The notes below the pieces were generated by a model. That model saw only the letters and a list, made by a program, of their open reading frames with translations, ran no database searches and was not told where the DNA came from. 64,000 nt of DNA from Mumia flava (GTDB lineage Bacteria > Actinomycetota > Actinomycetes > Propionibacteriales > Nocardioidaceae), in assembly GCF_002797495.1 (NCBI RefSeq), contig NZ_PGEZ01000001.1, forward strand, positions 496,001 through 560,000, written 5' to 3'. Below, piece by piece: positions 7,928-17,374 of the stretch. Both the position numbers and the translations under genes were made by a program. Each line of letters starts with the position of its first letter. The first letter of the stretch is position 1.

Positions 7928-8374
7928 TCAGCGGCGTCGGCGGGTGTCGTTGCGACTGCGGTCGTTGGTCTTGTTCGCGCTCCAGTCGCGCTTCTTCCCA
8001 CCCTTGCCGTCCCGGGTCCAGTCGCGGGTCAGGTCGGAGCGGCTGCGGTCCCGGTCGCGGCTCACCCGGGTCTTGCGGCTGTTGGTCGCGTCGCGGCTGC
8101 GACCCCGGCTGCGGGTCAGACGGCTCGCCCTGCTCCGGCTCGCCTTCGACCGAGAGTCGCGCGAACGGGTGTTGTCGCGCGCGCCGGCGCGGCCGTCGTC
8201 GTCATCGTCGTCGGCGACGAGGACCACGTCGTCGATCCCGTCGGTCCGCTTCGTGACGCCGGCAGGCGGCTCCTTGCCGGCCGTACTCGTCACCTGGGCA
8301 CCCACGGCGACGGTGCCCAGTGCCACGGCGGCGCCGAGAGCGACGACGCCTGCTCGGATCATGTGCTTGACCAT
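7928..8374 (-). CDS. Exported low-complexity polyampholyte protein B
   Basis: A 148-residue paralogue of the protein at 7308-7757. The start chosen is ATG at 8374 (MVKHMIRAGVVALGAAVALG) because GGGGAG lies 7-8 bases upstream; the frame is open further but reads through the promoter. Signal peptide about 1-30; then GIDDVVLVADDDDDDG, followed by an Arg/Ser/Asp/Lys-rich repetitive region (SRDSRSKASRSRASR) and the tail SRSDLTRDWTRDGKGGKK shared with protein A. The conserved DDVVLVA-Asp run and tail define the pair; the central repeats diverge. Not recognised as a named family. Operator site 3 lies 72 bp upstream. Confidence 0.75.
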   Translation of the reverse strand: MVKHMIRAGVVALGAAVALGTVAVGAQVTSTAGKEPPAGVTKRTDGIDDVVLVADDDDDDGRAGARDNTRSRDSRSKASRSRASRLTRSRGRSRDATNSRKTRVSRDRDRSRSDLTRDWTRDGKGGKKRDWSANKTNDRSRNDTRRRR

Positions 8375-8446
8375 GATGATCTCCCCTCGGTGGCCGCGTT
8401 GCGGCCTCGGTGTCCTGCTCTTGACACCTCGAGGTTCGTCATCGGC

Positions 8447-8487
8447 GGTGAGGGGTGGATGAAGTCGGTGTGAGAGCCCTCTCATCC
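8447..8487. promoter_or_regulatory. Composite operator, site 3 (before exported protein B)
   Basis: On the minus strand: GATGAGAGGGCTCTCACA, then half sites CTCACA, TTCATC and CTCACC at 11-bp steps, ending CTCACCGCCG exactly as in site 2. It shares GATGAGAG-NN-CYCTCAYM with the other two sites. It lies 72 bp before the ATG at 8374. Confidence 0.68.
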
Positions 8488-8499
8488 GCCCGGAGGGCC

Positions 8500-8524
8500 G
8501 CGCGGGCCGCCACTCGGCCCGCGC
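8500..8524 (-). terminator. Hairpin after the PLD-family gene
   Basis: A GC-only 9-bp stem GCGCGGGCC (8500-8508) / GGCCCGCGC (8516-8524) with a 7-base loop starts 7 bases past the stop codon at 8532. It separates this gene from operator site 3. Confidence 0.55.
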
Positions 8525-8531
8525 GCCGCTC

Positions 8532-9767
8532 TCACATGATCGGGCGGAGCGGGATCAGCACGACCTCACCGAAGCGTGCCATCCGGCCGCGCTGCGACCA
8601 CTCGTCGAGCGTCAGCTCCCGGGTCGCCGTGCAGTCGTTCTCGAAGATCCGGTCCATCATCGCCGCGACGGACTCCTCGACCACCTCGACGTTGATCTCG
8701 TAGTTGCCGGTCAGGCTGAGCCGGTCGATGTTCGCGGTGCCGACCGTGGCCCACCGGCCGTCGATCGTCGCGGTCTTCGCGTGCACCATCGTCGGCTGGT
8801 AGAAGAGGATCCGGATCCCGCCCTCGAGCATCCGGCTGTAGAACGCCTTCGACAGCCAGTCGGCCATCACGTGGTTGGAGTTCTCCGGGACGAGGACGCG
8901 GACGTCGACGCCCCGCCCGGCTGCGCGCAGCAGAGCATCGAGGATGTCGCTGTCGGGGATGAAGTACGCCTGGGTGATCGAGATCCGCACCTTCGCGCGA
9001 TCGATCGCGTCGAGGTACATGTTGCGGATCGGGAACGACATCTGGATCGGCGCGTTGCGCCGCGCGCGCAGACGCGGCTCCCAGTGGTCGGCGCCCGGGT
9101 CGTCCAGCGGCTCGACCTTCCGCTTCTTCGCGTGCGCGTTCCAGAAGTCGACGAAGGCGTTCTGGAGCTCCCAGGTCAGCGGTCCCTGGATCCGCATGTG
9201 GGTGTCGCGCCACTTCGTGGCGTAGTCGGCGCCGATGTTGTAGCCGCCGACGAAGCCCACGCGACCGTCCACGACCAGGATCTTGCGGTGGTCGCGGCCG
9301 AGCTTGCGGATCCGGAGCACGAGGATCCACAGCGAGAACCACCCGTGCCGCATCACCTGGATCTTCGGGCCGAACTGCTTGAACGCGCGGGGCACCACGG
9401 CGTTCGCGAAGCTGTCGTAGACGAGACGGACATCGACCCCGCGATCGGCGGCCGCGATCACCTCGCGCTTGAACTCTTCGCCGAGCTCGTCGTTCTTCCA
9501 GATGTACGACTCGAGGTAGACGTGGTCCTGTGCACCGCGGATCTCCGCGAGCATCGCGTCGTAGACGTCCTGGCCGTAGGTGTAGAGCGTGATCGTCGAG
9601 TCCCCGACCTGCTCCGAGATCGGCTCCAGCGTCGGGAAGCTGACCTCGGCCGACTCGTCCTTCTTGGTGTGCCGCGCGACCACGGTCATCAGCACCGTCG
9701 TCACGATGACGATCAGCACGAACCAGATCACCACGACCCACAGGGCCACCGTCAGCAGCGTCGACAT
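8532..9767 (-). CDS. Phospholipase D family protein, cardiolipin-synthase-like
   Basis: Probable membrane-bound phosphatidyltransferase making cardiolipin or a related phospholipid. One N-terminal transmembrane segment (about 5-32) is followed by two HKD motifs: HRKILVVDG (near residue 160, then FVGGYNIG) and HAKTATIDG (near 335, then VGTANID). Both His/Lys/Asp sets are intact, giving about 411 residues. ATG at 9767 is chosen because AGGGTG precedes it; GTG at 9773 is possible. The gene lies alone between the charged-protein island and truB. Cardiolipin synthases of this type usually have two N-terminal helices, so another PLD transferase activity cannot be excluded. Confidence 0.88.
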   Translation of the reverse strand: MSTLLTVALWVVVIWFVLIVIVTTVLMTVVARHTKKDESAEVSFPTLEPISEQVGDSTITLYTYGQDVYDAMLAEIRGAQDHVYLESYIWKNDELGEEFKREVIAAADRGVDVRLVYDSFANAVVPRAFKQFGPKIQVMRHGWFSLWILVLRIRKLGRDHRKILVVDGRVGFVGGYNIGADYATKWRDTHMRIQGPLTWELQNAFVDFWNAHAKKRKVEPLDDPGADHWEPRLRARRNAPIQMSFPIRNMYLDAIDRAKVRISITQAYFIPDSDILDALLRAAGRGVDVRVLVPENSNHVMADWLSKAFYSRMLEGGIRILFYQPTMVHAKTATIDGRWATVGTANIDRLSLTGNYEINVEVVEESVAAMMDRIFENDCTATRELTLDEWSQRGRMARFGEVVLIPLRPIM

Positions 9768-9808
9768 GGCCACACCCTAGGGCAGCCGGCCCTCGCCGTG
9801 GTGCGTGT

Positions 9809-10711
9809 TCACCCGATGAACACAGCGATCGGCCGAGCGCCGCCTCCGCTGCGCTCGTACAGCGCCAGGAAGCGCCCGTCGGGGTCGAAGAGGGCCACGG
9901 GACCGTGCGCCGGGAGCTCGAGCTGCGGCAGCGGTCTCCCGTGGCCGACGAGCCGGGCCGGCTCCGCGTCGAGGTCGACGCTCGGGAACGCGGCGCGGGC
10001 GGCCTCGGCGAGCGGGACGAGCGTGAAGTCCTCGGCGAGCGCGTCGAGCGTGCGCGCCTGCTCGAGCGTGAACCCACCCACACGCGTCCGGCGCAGGGCC
10101 GTGAGGTGCCCGCCGACTCCGAGCGCGGCGCCGAGATCACGTACGAGCGCGCGGACGTACGTGCCGCTCGAGCACGTCACGACGGCGTCGACGTCGACAC
10201 AGCCGTCAGGGGCGGACCGCAGCTCGGACAGGTCGAAGCGCTCGACGTGGACCCGGCGCGCAGGGATCTCGACCTGCTCGCCGGAGCGCACCCGGGCGTA
10301 CGACCGCTGACCGTCGATCTTGATCGCCGACACCGACGACGGGACCTGGTCGACGTCCCCGGTCAGCGCGGCCGCCGCCTCCGCGACGGCCGATCGTGCG
10401 AGGCCCCCGGCGTCGGCCGTCGCGACGACCTCGCCCTCGGCGTCGTCGGTCGTCGTCGACGCGCCCAGGCGGATCGTGGCGGTGTAGTCCTTGTCGTGGC
10501 CGGCGACGTGCCCGAGCAGGCGGGTCGCCCGGCCGACGCCGAGCACCAGCACGCCCGTCGCCATCGGGTCGAGCGTGCCGGCGTGGCCGACCTTGCGCGT
10601 CCCGGCGAGCCGACGGGTCCGCGCGACCACGTCGTGCGACGTCCACCCGGCCGGCTTGTCGACGACGACGATGCCGGGGGTCGGCTCGCCGGCGCGCGAC
10701 GACCCGCTCAC
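9809..10711 (-). CDS. truB: tRNA pseudouridine-55 synthase
   Basis: Makes pseudouridine 55 in the T loop of tRNA. 300 residues starting at GTG 10711. Visible motifs: [35 protein letters not shown] with the catalytic Asp, [11 protein letters not shown] and [14 protein letters not shown]. The C-terminal part ([11 protein letters not shown] onwards) resembles the short C-terminal domain of actinobacterial TruB. It overlaps the end of rbfA by 4 bases (GTGA), indicating translational coupling. Confidence 0.97.
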   Translation of the reverse strand: MSGSSRAGEPTPGIVVVDKPAGWTSHDVVARTRRLAGTRKVGHAGTLDPMATGVLVLGVGRATRLLGHVAGHDKDYTATIRLGASTTTDDAEGEVVATADAGGLARSAVAEAAAALTGDVDQVPSSVSAIKIDGQRSYARVRSGEQVEIPARRVHVERFDLSELRSAPDGCVDVDAVVTCSSGTYVRALVRDLGAALGVGGHLTALRRTRVGGFTLEQARTLDALAEDFTLVPLAEAARAAFPSVDLDAEPARLVGHGRPLPQLELPAHGPVALFDPDGRFLALYERSGGGARPIAVFIG

Positions 10712-11148
10712 GCCTCGTCGGCGTCGTCGGGCTCGTCCTTGACGCGGTACGGGTCGGCGTCGCCGGCGTACTGCGCCCCGGCCGCCCGGGCGGCGACCTC
10801 GGCATCGCTCTCGCGCGCCTTCGCCAGCAGGTCCTCGATCTGCCGGGCGTTCTCCGGCACGGCGTCGCGGACGAACTCCAGCGTCGGCGTGTGCCGCATG
10901 CCCAGCTGCTTGCCGACCTCGGACCGGATCAGCCCCGTGGCGCTCGCCAGGGCCGCCTCGGTGCCCGCGTGGGCCTCGGCGTCACCCATCACCGTGTAGA
11001 ACACGGTGGCGTGCTGGGTGTCGCCGCTCACCCGGACATCGGTGACGGTGACGAAACCGAGCCGCGGATCCTTGATCCGTCGGTCGAGCATCCCGGCGAC
11101 GACGACCTTGATCCGGTCGGCGACCTTGTTGACGCGCACGCTTCCCAT
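10708..11148 (-). CDS. rbfA: Ribosome-binding factor A
   Basis: Cold-shock-associated maturation factor that binds the 30S subunit near the 5' helix of 16S rRNA. 146 residues. The start at ATG 11148 ([17 protein letters not shown]) has AAGGAGA 6-8 bases upstream; a longer frame to 11184 lacks this. Typical segments are [27 protein letters not shown] and [14 protein letters not shown]. An acidic tail closes the protein. It is coupled to truB and lies behind a terminator-like hairpin downstream of infB. Confidence 0.96.
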   Translation of the reverse strand: MGSVRVNKVADRIKVVVAGMLDRRIKDPRLGFVTVTDVRVSGDTQHATVFYTVMGDAEAHAGTEAALASATGLIRSEVGKQLGMRHTPTLEFVRDAVPENARQIEDLLAKARESDAEVAARAAGAQYAGDADPYRVKDEPDDADEA

Positions 11149-11169
11149 CGTTGTCTCCTTCGTGACGGC

Positions 11170-11206
11170 GAGAGGGTGCCGCACCTCGACGGTACGGCAC
11201 CCTCTC
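11170..11206 (-). terminator. Terminator or attenuator between infB and rbfA
   Basis: A perfect 12-bp stem GAGAGGGTGCCG (11170-11181) / CGGCACCCTCTC (11195-11206) with a 13-base loop lies between the infB stop and the rbfA ribosome-binding site. There is no T tract. It either ends most nusA-infB transcripts or attenuates rbfA-truB expression. Confidence 0.6.
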
Positions 11207-11260
11207 CTGGTCGTACCCGCTCTGCTCAGGTCGGCGACCTCGACCAGAGCGGGCCCGGCC

Positions 11261-14200
11261 TCAATCCCGTGGGATCTCTCGCATCTCGAACGTCTCGACG
11301 ACGTCGCCGATCTTGATGTCGTTGTACCCCTTGAGCGTCAGACCGCACTCGAAGCCCTCACGGACCTCGGTGACGTCGTCCTTCTCACGCCGCAGGCTGC
11401 TGATGTCGAGGTTGTCGGCCACGACCGACCCGTCCCGCAGCAGCCGGGCCTTGGAGTTCCGCTTGATCGACCCGGAGGTGACCATGCAGCCGGCGATGTT
11501 GCCGATCTTGGAGGACCGGAAGATCGCTCGGATCTCCGCCTGCCCGAGCTGGGCCTCGGTGTACTCCGGCTTCAGCATGCCCTTGAGCGCAGCCTCGATC
11601 TCGTCGATCGCGGAGTAGATCACCGAGTAGTACCGGATCTCCACGCCCTCGCGCTCGGCGAGCTCGGTGGCCTTGCCCTGCGGACGGACGTTGAAGCCGA
11701 TGATGACCGCGTCGGAGGCGGCCGCGAGCATCACGTTGGTCTCGGTGATCGCACCGACACCGCGGTCGATGACCCGCAGCGAGACGTCGTCGCCGACGTC
11801 GATCTTGCTGAGCGCCTCCTCCAGCGCCTCCACCGAGCCGGACCCGTCACCCTTGAGGATGAGCAGCAGCTCGTCGGTCTCGCCCTTCTCCATGTGCTGC
11901 ATGAAGTCCTCGAGCGTACGGCGGGCCGTGCGCTGGGCCAGGGCGGCGTTGCGCTCGCGCGCCTCGCGCTTCTCGGCGATCTGGCGAGCCACCCGGTCGT
12001 CCGCGACGACCATGAAGGTGTCGCCGGCGCCGGGGACCGCGGTCAGGCCCAGGACGAGGACCGGACGCGACGGATCGGCCACGTCGACCGGGTCACCGTG
12101 CTCGTCGAGCATGGCCCGGACCCGGCCGTACGCCGGTCCGGCGACCATCGAGTCCCCGACCCGCAGCGTGCCGCGCTGGACCAGCACGGTCGCCACCGGG
12201 CCGCGGCCGCGGTCGAGGTGCGCCTCGATCGCGACGCCCTCGGCGGACTGCTCCGGGTTCGCGCGCAGGTCGAGCGAGGCATCGGCGGTCAGCACGATGG
12301 ACTCGAGCAGGCCCTCGATGTTGAGCTGCGACTTCGCCGAGACGTCGACGAACATCGTGTCGCCGCCGTACTCCTCGGGCACCAGGCCGTACTCGGTGAG
12401 CTGACCACGCACCTTCGACGGGTCGGCGTCGGGCTTGTCGACCTTGTTGACGGCGACCACGATCGGCACGTCGGCGGCCTTCGCGTGGTTGAGCGCCTCG
12501 ACCGTCTGCGGCATCACGCCGTCGTCGGCCGCGACCACGAGCACCGCGATGTCCGTCGACTGCGCACCGCGGGCACGCATGGCGGTGAACGCCTCGTGAC
12601 CCGGGGTGTCGATGAAGGTGATCCGACGCTCCTGCTCGTCGACCACGGTCGCGACCTGGTAGGCGCCGATGTGCTGGGTGATGCCACCGGCCTCCTTGTC
12701 GACGACGTTCGCGCTGCGGATCGCGTCCAGCAGCTTCGTCTTGCCGTGGTCGACGTGACCCATCACGGTCACGACCGGCGGACGCGGCGCGAGGTCCTCC
12801 TCGCTGCCCTCGTCCTCGCCGAACTCGATGGAGAACGACTCGAGCAGCTCGCGGTCCTCGTCCTCCGGCGAGACGACCTGGACGTCGTAGTTGAGCTCCT
12901 CGCCGAGGATCTGCAGCGTCTCGTCGTTGACCGACTGCGTCGCCGTGACCATCTCGCCGAGCGCGAACAGCACCTGCACGAGCGACGCCGCGTCGGCGCC
13001 GATCTTCTCGGCGAAGTCGGTCAGCGTCGCGCCACGGGCGAGACGGATCGTCTGCCCGTCGCCCTTGCGGACGCGCACGCCGCCGATCGACGGCGCCTGC
13101 ATCTGATCGAACTCCTGGCGCTTCGCACGCTTCGACTTGCGGCTGCGACGCGCCGGACCTCCGGGCCGGCCGAACGCGCCCTGCGTGCCGCCGCGGCCAC
13201 CGCGGCCCGGCCCCGGACGGCCGAAGCCGCCAGGACGAGGACCGCCGCCACCACCGGGACCGCCGCCGGGCGCACCGCCACGACCGCGGCCTCCGCCGCC
13301 ACCGGGACCACCGGCGCGACCGCGTCCGCCGCCGCCCGAACGCGTCGGACCGACGGCGCTCTGCTTGGGCATCATCGCGGGGTTGGGGCGCGGCATGCCC
13401 GGACGCGGCGACGAACCACCGTCGCGCGCTGCGGGCGGACGCGGCGCTGCGGGACGTGCGCCGTCACGGGTGCCGCCGTCACGAGGCGCACCGTCACGAC
13501 CGCCGTCCCGGCCGCCGTCGCGACCAGGACGCTGCATGCCCTGGGTCGAGGAGAACGGGTTGTTGCCCGGACGCGGACCACCCGGACGCGGACCACCCGG
13601 TCGGGGTGCACCACCCGGACGCGGAGCGCCGGGGCGGGGGGCGCCAGGACGTGCACCACCCTCGCCGGAGCGGGGAGCCTGGCCGGGGCGCGGCGCGGGC
13701 CGACCGCCGGGGCGGGGGGCGTCGCTGCGCGCAGCCGGCTGCTCCGGACGCGGGCGAGGGGTCGCCTTCGGGCCCGGCTTCGGGCCGCCCGGCTTGGGAG
13801 CCGGGGTCGGCTCGGCGGGCTCCGCCGGTGCAGCCGGTGCGGCCGCGGCGGGTTCCTCGACGGCAGGTGTCGGCTCGTCCGGAGCCGGGGTCGGCTCGGC
13901 CGGGGCTGCTGCCTTCTTGCGCGGCGCCGGGGTCGGCGCCGCGGGGGTCTCGGTGGCCGGCGTCTCATCGGACGCCGGCGCGGCAGCCGCCTTCTTGGCA
14001 GGTGCCTTGCGCGACTTCTTCGCCGCACCCTTGGTGCGGAACTCGTCGCCGTACTTCTCCGTGAGTCGGCGGACCACCGGCGCTTCGACGGTCGACGAGG
14101 CCGACCGGACGTACTCGCCCATGTCGGTCAGCGCCGACAGGACGTCCTTGCTGGTGACTCCGAACTCCTTGGCGAGTTCATGGACTCGGACCTTTGCCAC
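11261..14200 (-). CDS. infB: Translation initiation factor IF-2
   Basis: GTPase that places initiator tRNA on the 30S subunit. 979 residues. N-terminal IF2N segment [19 protein letters not shown] (1-50), then about 290 residues of low-complexity Ala/Pro and Arg/Gly/Pro sequence containing repeated PRPG units, a second IF2N-like region (about 385-430), and the G domain: GHVDHGKT (about 478-485), DTPGHEA (near 530), NKVDK (near 585) and SAK. The C-terminal domains II-IV follow. Long disordered N-termini of this kind are common in actinobacterial IF-2. Start has CTGAAGGAGAG upstream. It is the third gene of the rimP-nusA-ylxR-infB series. Confidence 0.98.
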   Translation of the reverse strand: MAKVRVHELAKEFGVTSKDVLSALTDMGEYVRSASSTVEAPVVRRLTEKYGDEFRTKGAAKKSRKAPAKKAAAAPASDETPATETPAAPTPAPRKKAAAPAEPTPAPDEPTPAVEEPAAAAPAAPAEPAEPTPAPKPGGPKPGPKATPRPRPEQPAARSDAPRPGGRPAPRPGQAPRSGEGGARPGAPRPGAPRPGGAPRPGGPRPGGPRPGNNPFSSTQGMQRPGRDGGRDGGRDGAPRDGGTRDGARPAAPRPPAARDGGSSPRPGMPRPNPAMMPKQSAVGPTRSGGGGRGRAGGPGGGGGRGRGGAPGGGPGGGGGPRPGGFGRPGPGRGGRGGTQGAFGRPGGPARRSRKSKRAKRQEFDQMQAPSIGGVRVRKGDGQTIRLARGATLTDFAEKIGADAASLVQVLFALGEMVTATQSVNDETLQILGEELNYDVQVVSPEDEDRELLESFSIEFGEDEGSEEDLAPRPPVVTVMGHVDHGKTKLLDAIRSANVVDKEAGGITQHIGAYQVATVVDEQERRITFIDTPGHEAFTAMRARGAQSTDIAVLVVAADDGVMPQTVEALNHAKAADVPIVVAVNKVDKPDADPSKVRGQLTEYGLVPEEYGGDTMFVDVSAKSQLNIEGLLESIVLTADASLDLRANPEQSAEGVAIEAHLDRGRGPVATVLVQRGTLRVGDSMVAGPAYGRVRAMLDEHGDPVDVADPSRPVLVLGLTAVPGAGDTFMVVADDRVARQIAEKREARERNAALAQRTARRTLEDFMQHMEKGETDELLLILKGDGSGSVEALEEALSKIDVGDDVSLRVIDRGVGAITETNVMLAAASDAVIIGFNVRPQGKATELAEREGVEIRYYSVIYSAIDEIEAALKGMLKPEYTEAQLGQAEIRAIFRSSKIGNIAGCMVTSGSIKRNSKARLLRDGSVVADNLDISSLRREKDDVTEVREGFECGLTLKGYNDIKIGDVVETFEMREIPRD

Positions 14201-14312
14201 TGCTCTCCTTCAGGGGCGGTCCGAGTCCGGGTGTGGACGCAGACCGCTAGACGATGTGCATGCTCATTGCGCGGAACTCATCGAGTGCTCATGAGCGCGT
14301 GCTCCACTTCTG

Positions 14313-14663
14313 TCAAGCCCCGCTTCTCGGCGGGGCCGCGTGCATCTGGCTGGTCGCTCCGGTGAGGAGGTCGACCAGCGGTGTCGGATCGACCGGCTCC
14401 GCGACTCGCAGTGCCCGCCCGAACGCCTTGCGCCGGACGGCCAGCTGGAGACACGCCTGGTCGCGGTGCAGGTGAGCCCCGCGGCCGGGTGCCGAGCCGG
14501 AGAGGTCGGGCGTCACGACGACTGTCGTGCCACCTCGGACCGCCACGACCCGCAGCAGGTCGGATCTGTCCGCCCGAACCCGACAACCGACGCACGTCCG
14601 GACAGGCCGTCGGAGCATCGGAGCCTCCGACGCCGAGGCGCCGGGCAGGTTCGAGTGTTTCAC
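14313..14663 (-). CDS. ylxR: YlxR family RNA-binding protein (DUF448)
   Basis: Small basic protein encoded between nusA and infB. 116 residues from GTG 14663; an internal ATG (MLRRPVRTCVGCR) would give about 101. Family hallmarks are RTCVGCR near the start and GRGAHLHRDQACLQLAVRRKA followed by FGRAL. Members bind RNA, and a role with RNase P has been reported in Firmicutes; the actinobacterial role is less clear. The ribosome-binding site is weak, consistent with read-through translation from nusA 26 bases upstream. Confidence 0.9.
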   Translation of the reverse strand: MKHSNLPGASASEAPMLRRPVRTCVGCRVRADRSDLLRVVAVRGGTTVVVTPDLSGSAPGRGAHLHRDQACLQLAVRRKAFGRALRVAEPVDPTPLVDLLTGATSQMHAAPPRSGA

Positions 14664-14689
14664 CGTCGTTCAGTCTAGCGCGGCGGTCC

Positions 14690-15778
14690 TCACGGTGTCG
14701 CGCCCCCCGCCACGCCGTCACCTGCGGCGCCGTCGGCGCCCGGCGCTGCGGGCTCGGCCGCCGCCCCCGTCGGCGCCGGATCGACATCCGGCCGGATGTC
14801 GATCCGCCACCCCGTCAGACGGGCCGCGAGACGGGCGTTCTGGCCCTCCTTGCCGATGGCGAGCGACAGCTGGAAGTCCGGCACGATCACGCGCGCCGCG
14901 CGCCCGTCGGCATCCACGACTGTGACGCTCGACACCTGCGCGGGTGAGAGCGCGTGCGCGATGTACTCGGCCGGGTCCTCGGAGAAGTCGACGATGTCGA
15001 TCTTCTCGCCGTGCAGCTCGGCCATCACGTTGCGGACCCGCTGGCCCATCGGCCCGATCGAGGCGCCCTTGGCGTTCACGCCCGCCACGCGCGACCGTAC
15101 GGCGATCTTCGTGCGGTGGCCGGCCTCGCGTGCGATCCCGGCGATCTCGACCGTGCCGTCGGCGATCTCGGGAACCTCGAGGGCGAACAGCTTCTTCACC
15201 AGGTTGGGGTGCGTCCGCGAGACCTGGACCTGAGGTCCACGGGTGCCGCGACGCACGCTGGTGACCAGCGCCTTGATCCGCTCGCCGTGGTCGTAGGACT
15301 CCCCCGGCACCCGCTCGGCGACGGGCAGCAGCGCCTCGATCCTGCCGAGGTCGACCATCACGTCGCCCGGGTCCCGACCCTGCTGGATGATCCCGGAGAC
15401 CACGTCGCCCTCGCGGGCGGAGAACTCGCCGAACTTCTGCTCGTCCTCGGCGTCGCGCAGGCGCTGCAGGATGATCTGCTTCGCGGTCGTCGCGGCGATC
15501 CGGCCGAAGTTGTCCGGGGTGTCGTCGAACTCCTCGGTGAACGTCGGCGCGCCCTCGTCGTCGACGACCGGCGCACCGTCGTCGTCGAGCACCCGCTCGC
15601 GCGCCCAGACCACGACGTGCCCCGACGAGCGGTCGAGCTCGACCCGTGCGCGCTGCCGGCTGTCCGGTGTGCGGTGGTAGGCCACCAGGAGCGCCTGCTC
15701 GATCGCGGTCACCACGACGTCGAACGACAGGTCCTTCTCACGCTCGAGGGAACGCAGCACTGCCATGTCGATGTCCAT
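14690..15778 (-). CDS. nusA: Transcription termination/antitermination factor NusA
   Basis: RNA polymerase-binding factor controlling pausing, termination and antitermination. 362 residues. Order: N-terminal polymerase-binding domain ([19 protein letters not shown] to about 130), S1 domain starting near [12 protein letters not shown], then KH1 and KH2 ([39 protein letters not shown]). It lacks the two acidic C-terminal repeats of the E. coli protein, as expected in this phylum, and ends in a short Ala/Gly/Pro tail. Start ATG 15778 overlaps the rimP stop by one base (TGATG). Confidence 0.97.
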   Translation of the reverse strand: MDIDMAVLRSLEREKDLSFDVVVTAIEQALLVAYHRTPDSRQRARVELDRSSGHVVVWARERVLDDDGAPVVDDEGAPTFTEEFDDTPDNFGRIAATTAKQIILQRLRDAEDEQKFGEFSAREGDVVSGIIQQGRDPGDVMVDLGRIEALLPVAERVPGESYDHGERIKALVTSVRRGTRGPQVQVSRTHPNLVKKLFALEVPEIADGTVEIAGIAREAGHRTKIAVRSRVAGVNAKGASIGPMGQRVRNVMAELHGEKIDIVDFSEDPAEYIAHALSPAQVSSVTVVDADGRAARVIVPDFQLSLAIGKEGQNARLAARLTGWRIDIRPDVDPAPTGAAAEPAAPGADGAAGDGVAGGATP

Positions 15779-16236
15779 CAGGTGTCCTTCCGCTTCAGCT
15801 CAGGCTCGATCTTGGCCTTCTTGACGTCGTCGTACGCGATCCGTCGCTGTCCATCCTCGGTGGCGATCTGCGCTCCCGCATCGTCGGAGCCGTCGATCCG
15901 GCCGCTGACCTCGGTGCCGTCGGTCAGACGCACCTTGACCAGGCGGCCCGCGTTGCGGCTCCAGTGACGCGGGAGCGTGAGCGGACGGGAGACTCCGCGG
16001 GAGGTGACCTCGAGGGTGTAGCGGCTCTCCCCCATGACGTCGGTCTCGTCGAGCTTCGCCGAGACCGCGCGGGTCACCTCGGCGAGGTCGTCGAGCGACA
16101 CGCCGCCGTCGGCGTCGACCACCACGCGCAGCACACGGGACGCGGAGAGCTCGACCGCGTCGAGGTCCAGTCCGAACGAGCCGACGACGCCGTCCAGCAC
16201 CGCCTGGAGGTCGTCGGGAAGGGGGGTCGAAGCCAT
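15778..16236 (-). CDS. rimP: Ribosome maturation factor RimP
   Basis: Required for 30S subunit maturation. 152 residues starting ATG 16236 ([18 protein letters not shown]), with GGAGG 9-10 bases upstream; a longer open frame to 16488 would run through the divergent gene. Recognisable segments: [24 protein letters not shown] and [20 protein letters not shown]. The C-terminal Sm-like domain ends with a Lys-rich tail. It is first in the rimP-nusA-ylxR-infB operon and diverges from the DUF4439 pair; TATAGG on the minus strand at 16320-16325 could be its -10. Confidence 0.95.
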   Translation of the reverse strand: MASTPLPDDLQAVLDGVVGSFGLDLDAVELSASRVLRVVVDADGGVSLDDLAEVTRAVSAKLDETDVMGESRYTLEVTSRGVSRPLTLPRHWSRNAGRLVKVRLTDGTEVSGRIDGSDDAGAQIATEDGQRRIAYDDVKKAKIEPELKRKDT

Positions 16237-16350
16237 CTCGGGAGCCTCCGTGTTCGGTTGTCGGCGGGCGAGGCCGTCGTTCAGTGGCGCGGTCGGTCGC
16301 GTGGTCGTGCCGAGGCCCAGCCTATACGGCGCGGGCGATAGGTTCGCCCT

Positions 16351-16905
16351 GTGACCTCGCGCCCCCACGCACCGTACGGCGTCGGTCGGCGTCGGCTGCT
16401 GCTCGGCGCCGCCGCGTCCGCGACCCTGGTCGCCACCGCCGCGTGCGACTGGGCGCTGCCGCCGAAGGATCCCGAGCGCGACGACCACCCCGACGCCGAC
16501 CTGCTCGCCTCGGCGCTCGCCGACGAGGAGCAGGTGCTCGCGACCGCGACCGCGGTGCGCACCGCCGACGGCGCCCAGGCACAGGCGGCGGCCGGGGTCG
16601 CCCAGCGGTGCCAGGAGCGGGTCGACGTCCTGGCGGCGGCGGTCGGGACGGGTGCGTCACCCTCGGCGAGCGCGAGCGCGCCGACGGTGACGCAGTCCAG
16701 CGGGTCCGAGCCGAGCGCGAGCCGGACGACCGGCGCCGCACCGACGCTGCGGCGCCTGGCCCGCGAGAGCCGACGGACCCGGGACGCCCGCAGCGCGGCC
16801 GCGCTCGAGGCCGCCGACGGCCAGGTCGCCCGGCTCCTGGCCTGCGTCGCCGCCGGGCACGCGCAGGACGCCCTCGTGCTCCGCGACACGCTGGGGGCGC
16901 GATGA
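16351..16905 (+). CDS. Probable Tat-exported lipoprotein, unknown function
   Basis: 184 residues from GTG 16351. The N-terminus has an Arg-Arg-Arg cluster before a hydrophobic stretch, RRRLLLGAAASATLVATAAC, which fits a twin-arginine lipoprotein signal with the Cys at about 32 as the lipidation site. The mature part is Ala-rich and mostly helical, with ADEEQVLATATAVRTADG reminiscent of ferritin-like helices and a low-complexity Ser/Ala/Thr stretch in the middle. It is coupled by ATGA to a DUF4439 protein gene, a pair often seen beside rimP in actinobacteria. Function unknown. Confidence 0.75.
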   Translation: MTSRPHAPYGVGRRRLLLGAAASATLVATAACDWALPPKDPERDDHPDADLLASALADEEQVLATATAVRTADGAQAQAAAGVAQRCQERVDVLAAAVGTGASPSASASAPTVTQSSGSEPSASRTTGAAPTLRRLARESRRTRDARSAAALEAADGQVARLLACVAAGHAQDALVLRDTLGAR

Positions 16906-17351
16906 GCACGGCGACGCCCGGCACGCCCACGCTCGGCAGCGAGGCGGTCGACGCGCTGCAGACCGCCCTCGCGGGCGAGCACGCGGCCGTGTACGCCTAC
17001 GGCCTGCTCGCGGGCCGGCTCGACGCGGGGACGGCGCTGCAGGCGCAGAGCGCCGGCGCGTTCGCGTCCCACCGCGACCGCCGCGACCGGCTCGAGCAGA
17101 CCCTCACGGCCGACGGCCAGGTTCCCGTGCCGAGCGAGCCTGCCTACGACGTCGGGCGCACCGACCGGCCACGCGACGTCCGGCGCGTCGCGCGCACGAT
17201 CGAGTCGCGCCTGGCCGTGACCTGGGGGGCCGTCGTGGCGGCGACCGACGGCCCGACGCGGGCTGCGGCCGTCGAGGCGCTCACGGAGTCCTCGGCGGCG
17301 ATCCTGGCGTGGGGCGGGCGGCCCTCGGCGCTGCCCGGCCTCGGCGTGTAG
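16902..17351 (+). CDS. DUF4439 ferritin-like domain protein
   Basis: 149 residues starting ATG 16902, overlapping the preceding stop by 4 bases. The helix segment LQTALAGEHAAVYAYGLLAGRL carries the Glu-His pair typical of ferritin-like folds. HRDRRDRLEQTL and the C-terminal ESRLAVTWGAVVAAT segment complete a four-helix pattern. No signal peptide. Family members are annotated as DUF4439 without a known activity. It probably works with the lipoprotein encoded just upstream. Confidence 0.8.
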   Translation: MSTATPGTPTLGSEAVDALQTALAGEHAAVYAYGLLAGRLDAGTALQAQSAGAFASHRDRRDRLEQTLTADGQVPVPSEPAYDVGRTDRPRDVRRVARTIESRLAVTWGAVVAATDGPTRAAAVEALTESSAAILAWGGRPSALPGLGV

Positions 17352-17374
17352 CCGACCTGTGCGAGGCTCGCCGC

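Noticed and set aside
11006-14365. Plus-strand open frame of 1119 codons
   Set aside because: It is the antisense of infB, with Arg/Leu/Val-rich shadow composition and no domain.
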